Source: Lentisphaerae bacterium ADurb.Bin242 (GTDB lineage: Bacteria > Verrucomicrobiota > Lentisphaeria > Victivallales > UBA1829). From it: DNA of 64,000 bases. Under the pieces are notes generated by a model. The model searched no databases and was not told where the DNA came from. It saw nothing but the letters and a program-made list of their open reading frames with translations. The DNA lies in assembly GCA_002069785.1 (NCBI GenBank), contig MWCA01000022.1, positions 1-64,000 on the forward strand, written 5' to 3'. Both the position numbers and the translations under genes were made by a program. This document shows, piece after piece, positions 63,483 through 64,000 of this stretch (the first letter of the stretch is position 1; every line of letters starts with the position of its first letter).

Positions 63483-63962
63483 TCAGGGGACCCGTAAAAA
63501 AACGGGACGGGGCGCCTTGCCGGGAAGCCGGTCCCAGCAATCGATGTCCAGTTCCAGCGTCAGGATCGTGGCGGGCTTGAAAAACGGAACCGGCGACGGG
63601 GCCAGGCCGGAAGCCAGCTCCGTCACTTCGGGATTGTGTCCGACCAGCATCACATTCCGGAAGGAGGAATCCAGTTTTTCGAGCAGAGTCCGGAGGTCCC
63701 GGCTTCCCGCACAGTAGAGGGAGCGGTCGGTGACGATCGAATCCGCGGCGATTCCGAAGACGTCCGCGAAAATCCGGGCAGTCTCCAGGGTGCGCGCCGC
63801 CGGACTGGCCAGGATCAATTCCGGCACGGCAATGACAAGACAGGCTTTTTCCGCCGCGAGACGGGCTTCCGCCCGGCCCGGCTCCGTAAGAACCCGGTCG
63901 AAATCGGAATGCTGCGAAAAATGTTCCGCGTGAGCGTGGCGGACAATGGACAACTGTTTCAT
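63483..63962 (-). CDS. sixA: Phosphohistidine phosphatase SixA-like
   Basis: The histidine phosphatase signature is IVRHAHAE at the N-terminus, with the second histidine in MLVGHNPEVTELA. At 159 aa it has the short SixA length. SixA removes phosphate from histidine in phosphotransfer proteins. Start 63962; GGAGGT lies upstream. The product is cytoplasmic. Confidence 0.88.
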   Translation of the reverse strand: MKQLSIVRHAHAEHFSQHSDFDRVLTEPGRAEARLAAEKACLVIAVPELILASPAARTLETARIFADVFGIAADSIVTDRSLYCAGSRDLRTLLEKLDSSFRNVMLVGHNPEVTELASGLAPSPVPFFKPATILTLELDIDCWDRLPGKAPRPVFLRVP

Positions 63963-64000
63963 CCGGAAAACCTCCCGATTGCTTCGAAAACTTTCGAATA

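Overview
The window looks like a chromosomal segment of a Lentisphaerota (Victivallis-like) gut bacterium. This is inferred from three pseudopilin-type proteins (motif FTLIELLIV...AxMLLPxLNxAR, C-terminal DGH/GDG motif), many secreted glycosidase-like proteins each next to its own regulator, and a moderately GC-rich backbone broken by AT-rich islands. No database search was possible, so the phylum call is an inference.

Layout. (1) 1-3.7 kb: the end of a large LamG/GH9 glycoside hydrolase gene broken by a frameshift, then a small hypothetical protein and a lipoprotein, closed by a strong terminator. (2) 3.7-15.1 kb: an accessory island. It holds small mobile-element-type ORFs under two copies of one control region; a type II restriction-modification locus (C5-cytosine methylase plus two tandem, partly identical endonuclease genes); a NUDIX hydrolase; a translationally coupled three-gene transposase-like unit whose first protein carries five HTH domains; and a two-gene cyclic-nucleotide defence candidate (DUF6602/PD-(D/E)xK-like protein plus a CD-NTase with a C-terminal AGS-C-like domain). 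(3) 15.1-15.9 kb: mostly non-coding debris. (4) 15.9-25.3 kb: a seven-gene minus-strand operon. Its first gene encodes an unusual GntR HTH-solute-binding-protein fusion; the rest encode a polysaccharide-deacetylase-like protein, secreted carbohydrate-active candidates and a pseudopilin. (5) 25.4-30.9 kb: a divergent plus-strand operon of LacI regulator, pseudopilin, secreted protein and a 994-aa CBM9-like/TIM-barrel/discoidin-like protein. (6) 31.0-33.9 kb: a decayed CRISPR locus of cas6, a Cas8-like gene running without a stop into a five-repeat array, and no other cas genes. (7) 34.4-36.2 kb: an IbrA/IbrB-like pair (PP-loop sulfurtransferase family plus ParB-like). (8) 36.3-45.0 kb: core genes: AraC regulator, TPR lipoprotein, dnaG, prepilin peptidase, serA, folK, ECF sigma factor and its putative anti-sigma factor. 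(9) 45.0-57.9 kb: a sugar isomerase, a very large alpha-2-macroglobulin-like protein without a thioester motif, a GT39-like membrane transferase, a GntR/PBP regulator, a Gfo/Idh/MocA dehydrogenase, a second isomerase and a PocR-AraC regulator. (10) 58.1-64 kb: a third regulator/glycosidase/pseudopilin module, an FAD-dependent oxidoreductase and sixA.

How the parts work together. Modules 4, 5 and 10 share one plan: a local regulator, secreted TIM-barrel or carbohydrate-binding proteins, and a pseudopilin. The prepilin peptidase at 39.9 kb would process the pseudopilins. The island combines several kinds of genome-conflict system (restriction-modification, CD-NTase, transposase, nearby CRISPR remnant), as expected of a defence or mobile hotspot. 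The most novel-looking items are the five-HTH/DDE transposase unit and the DUF6602-CD-NTase pair.
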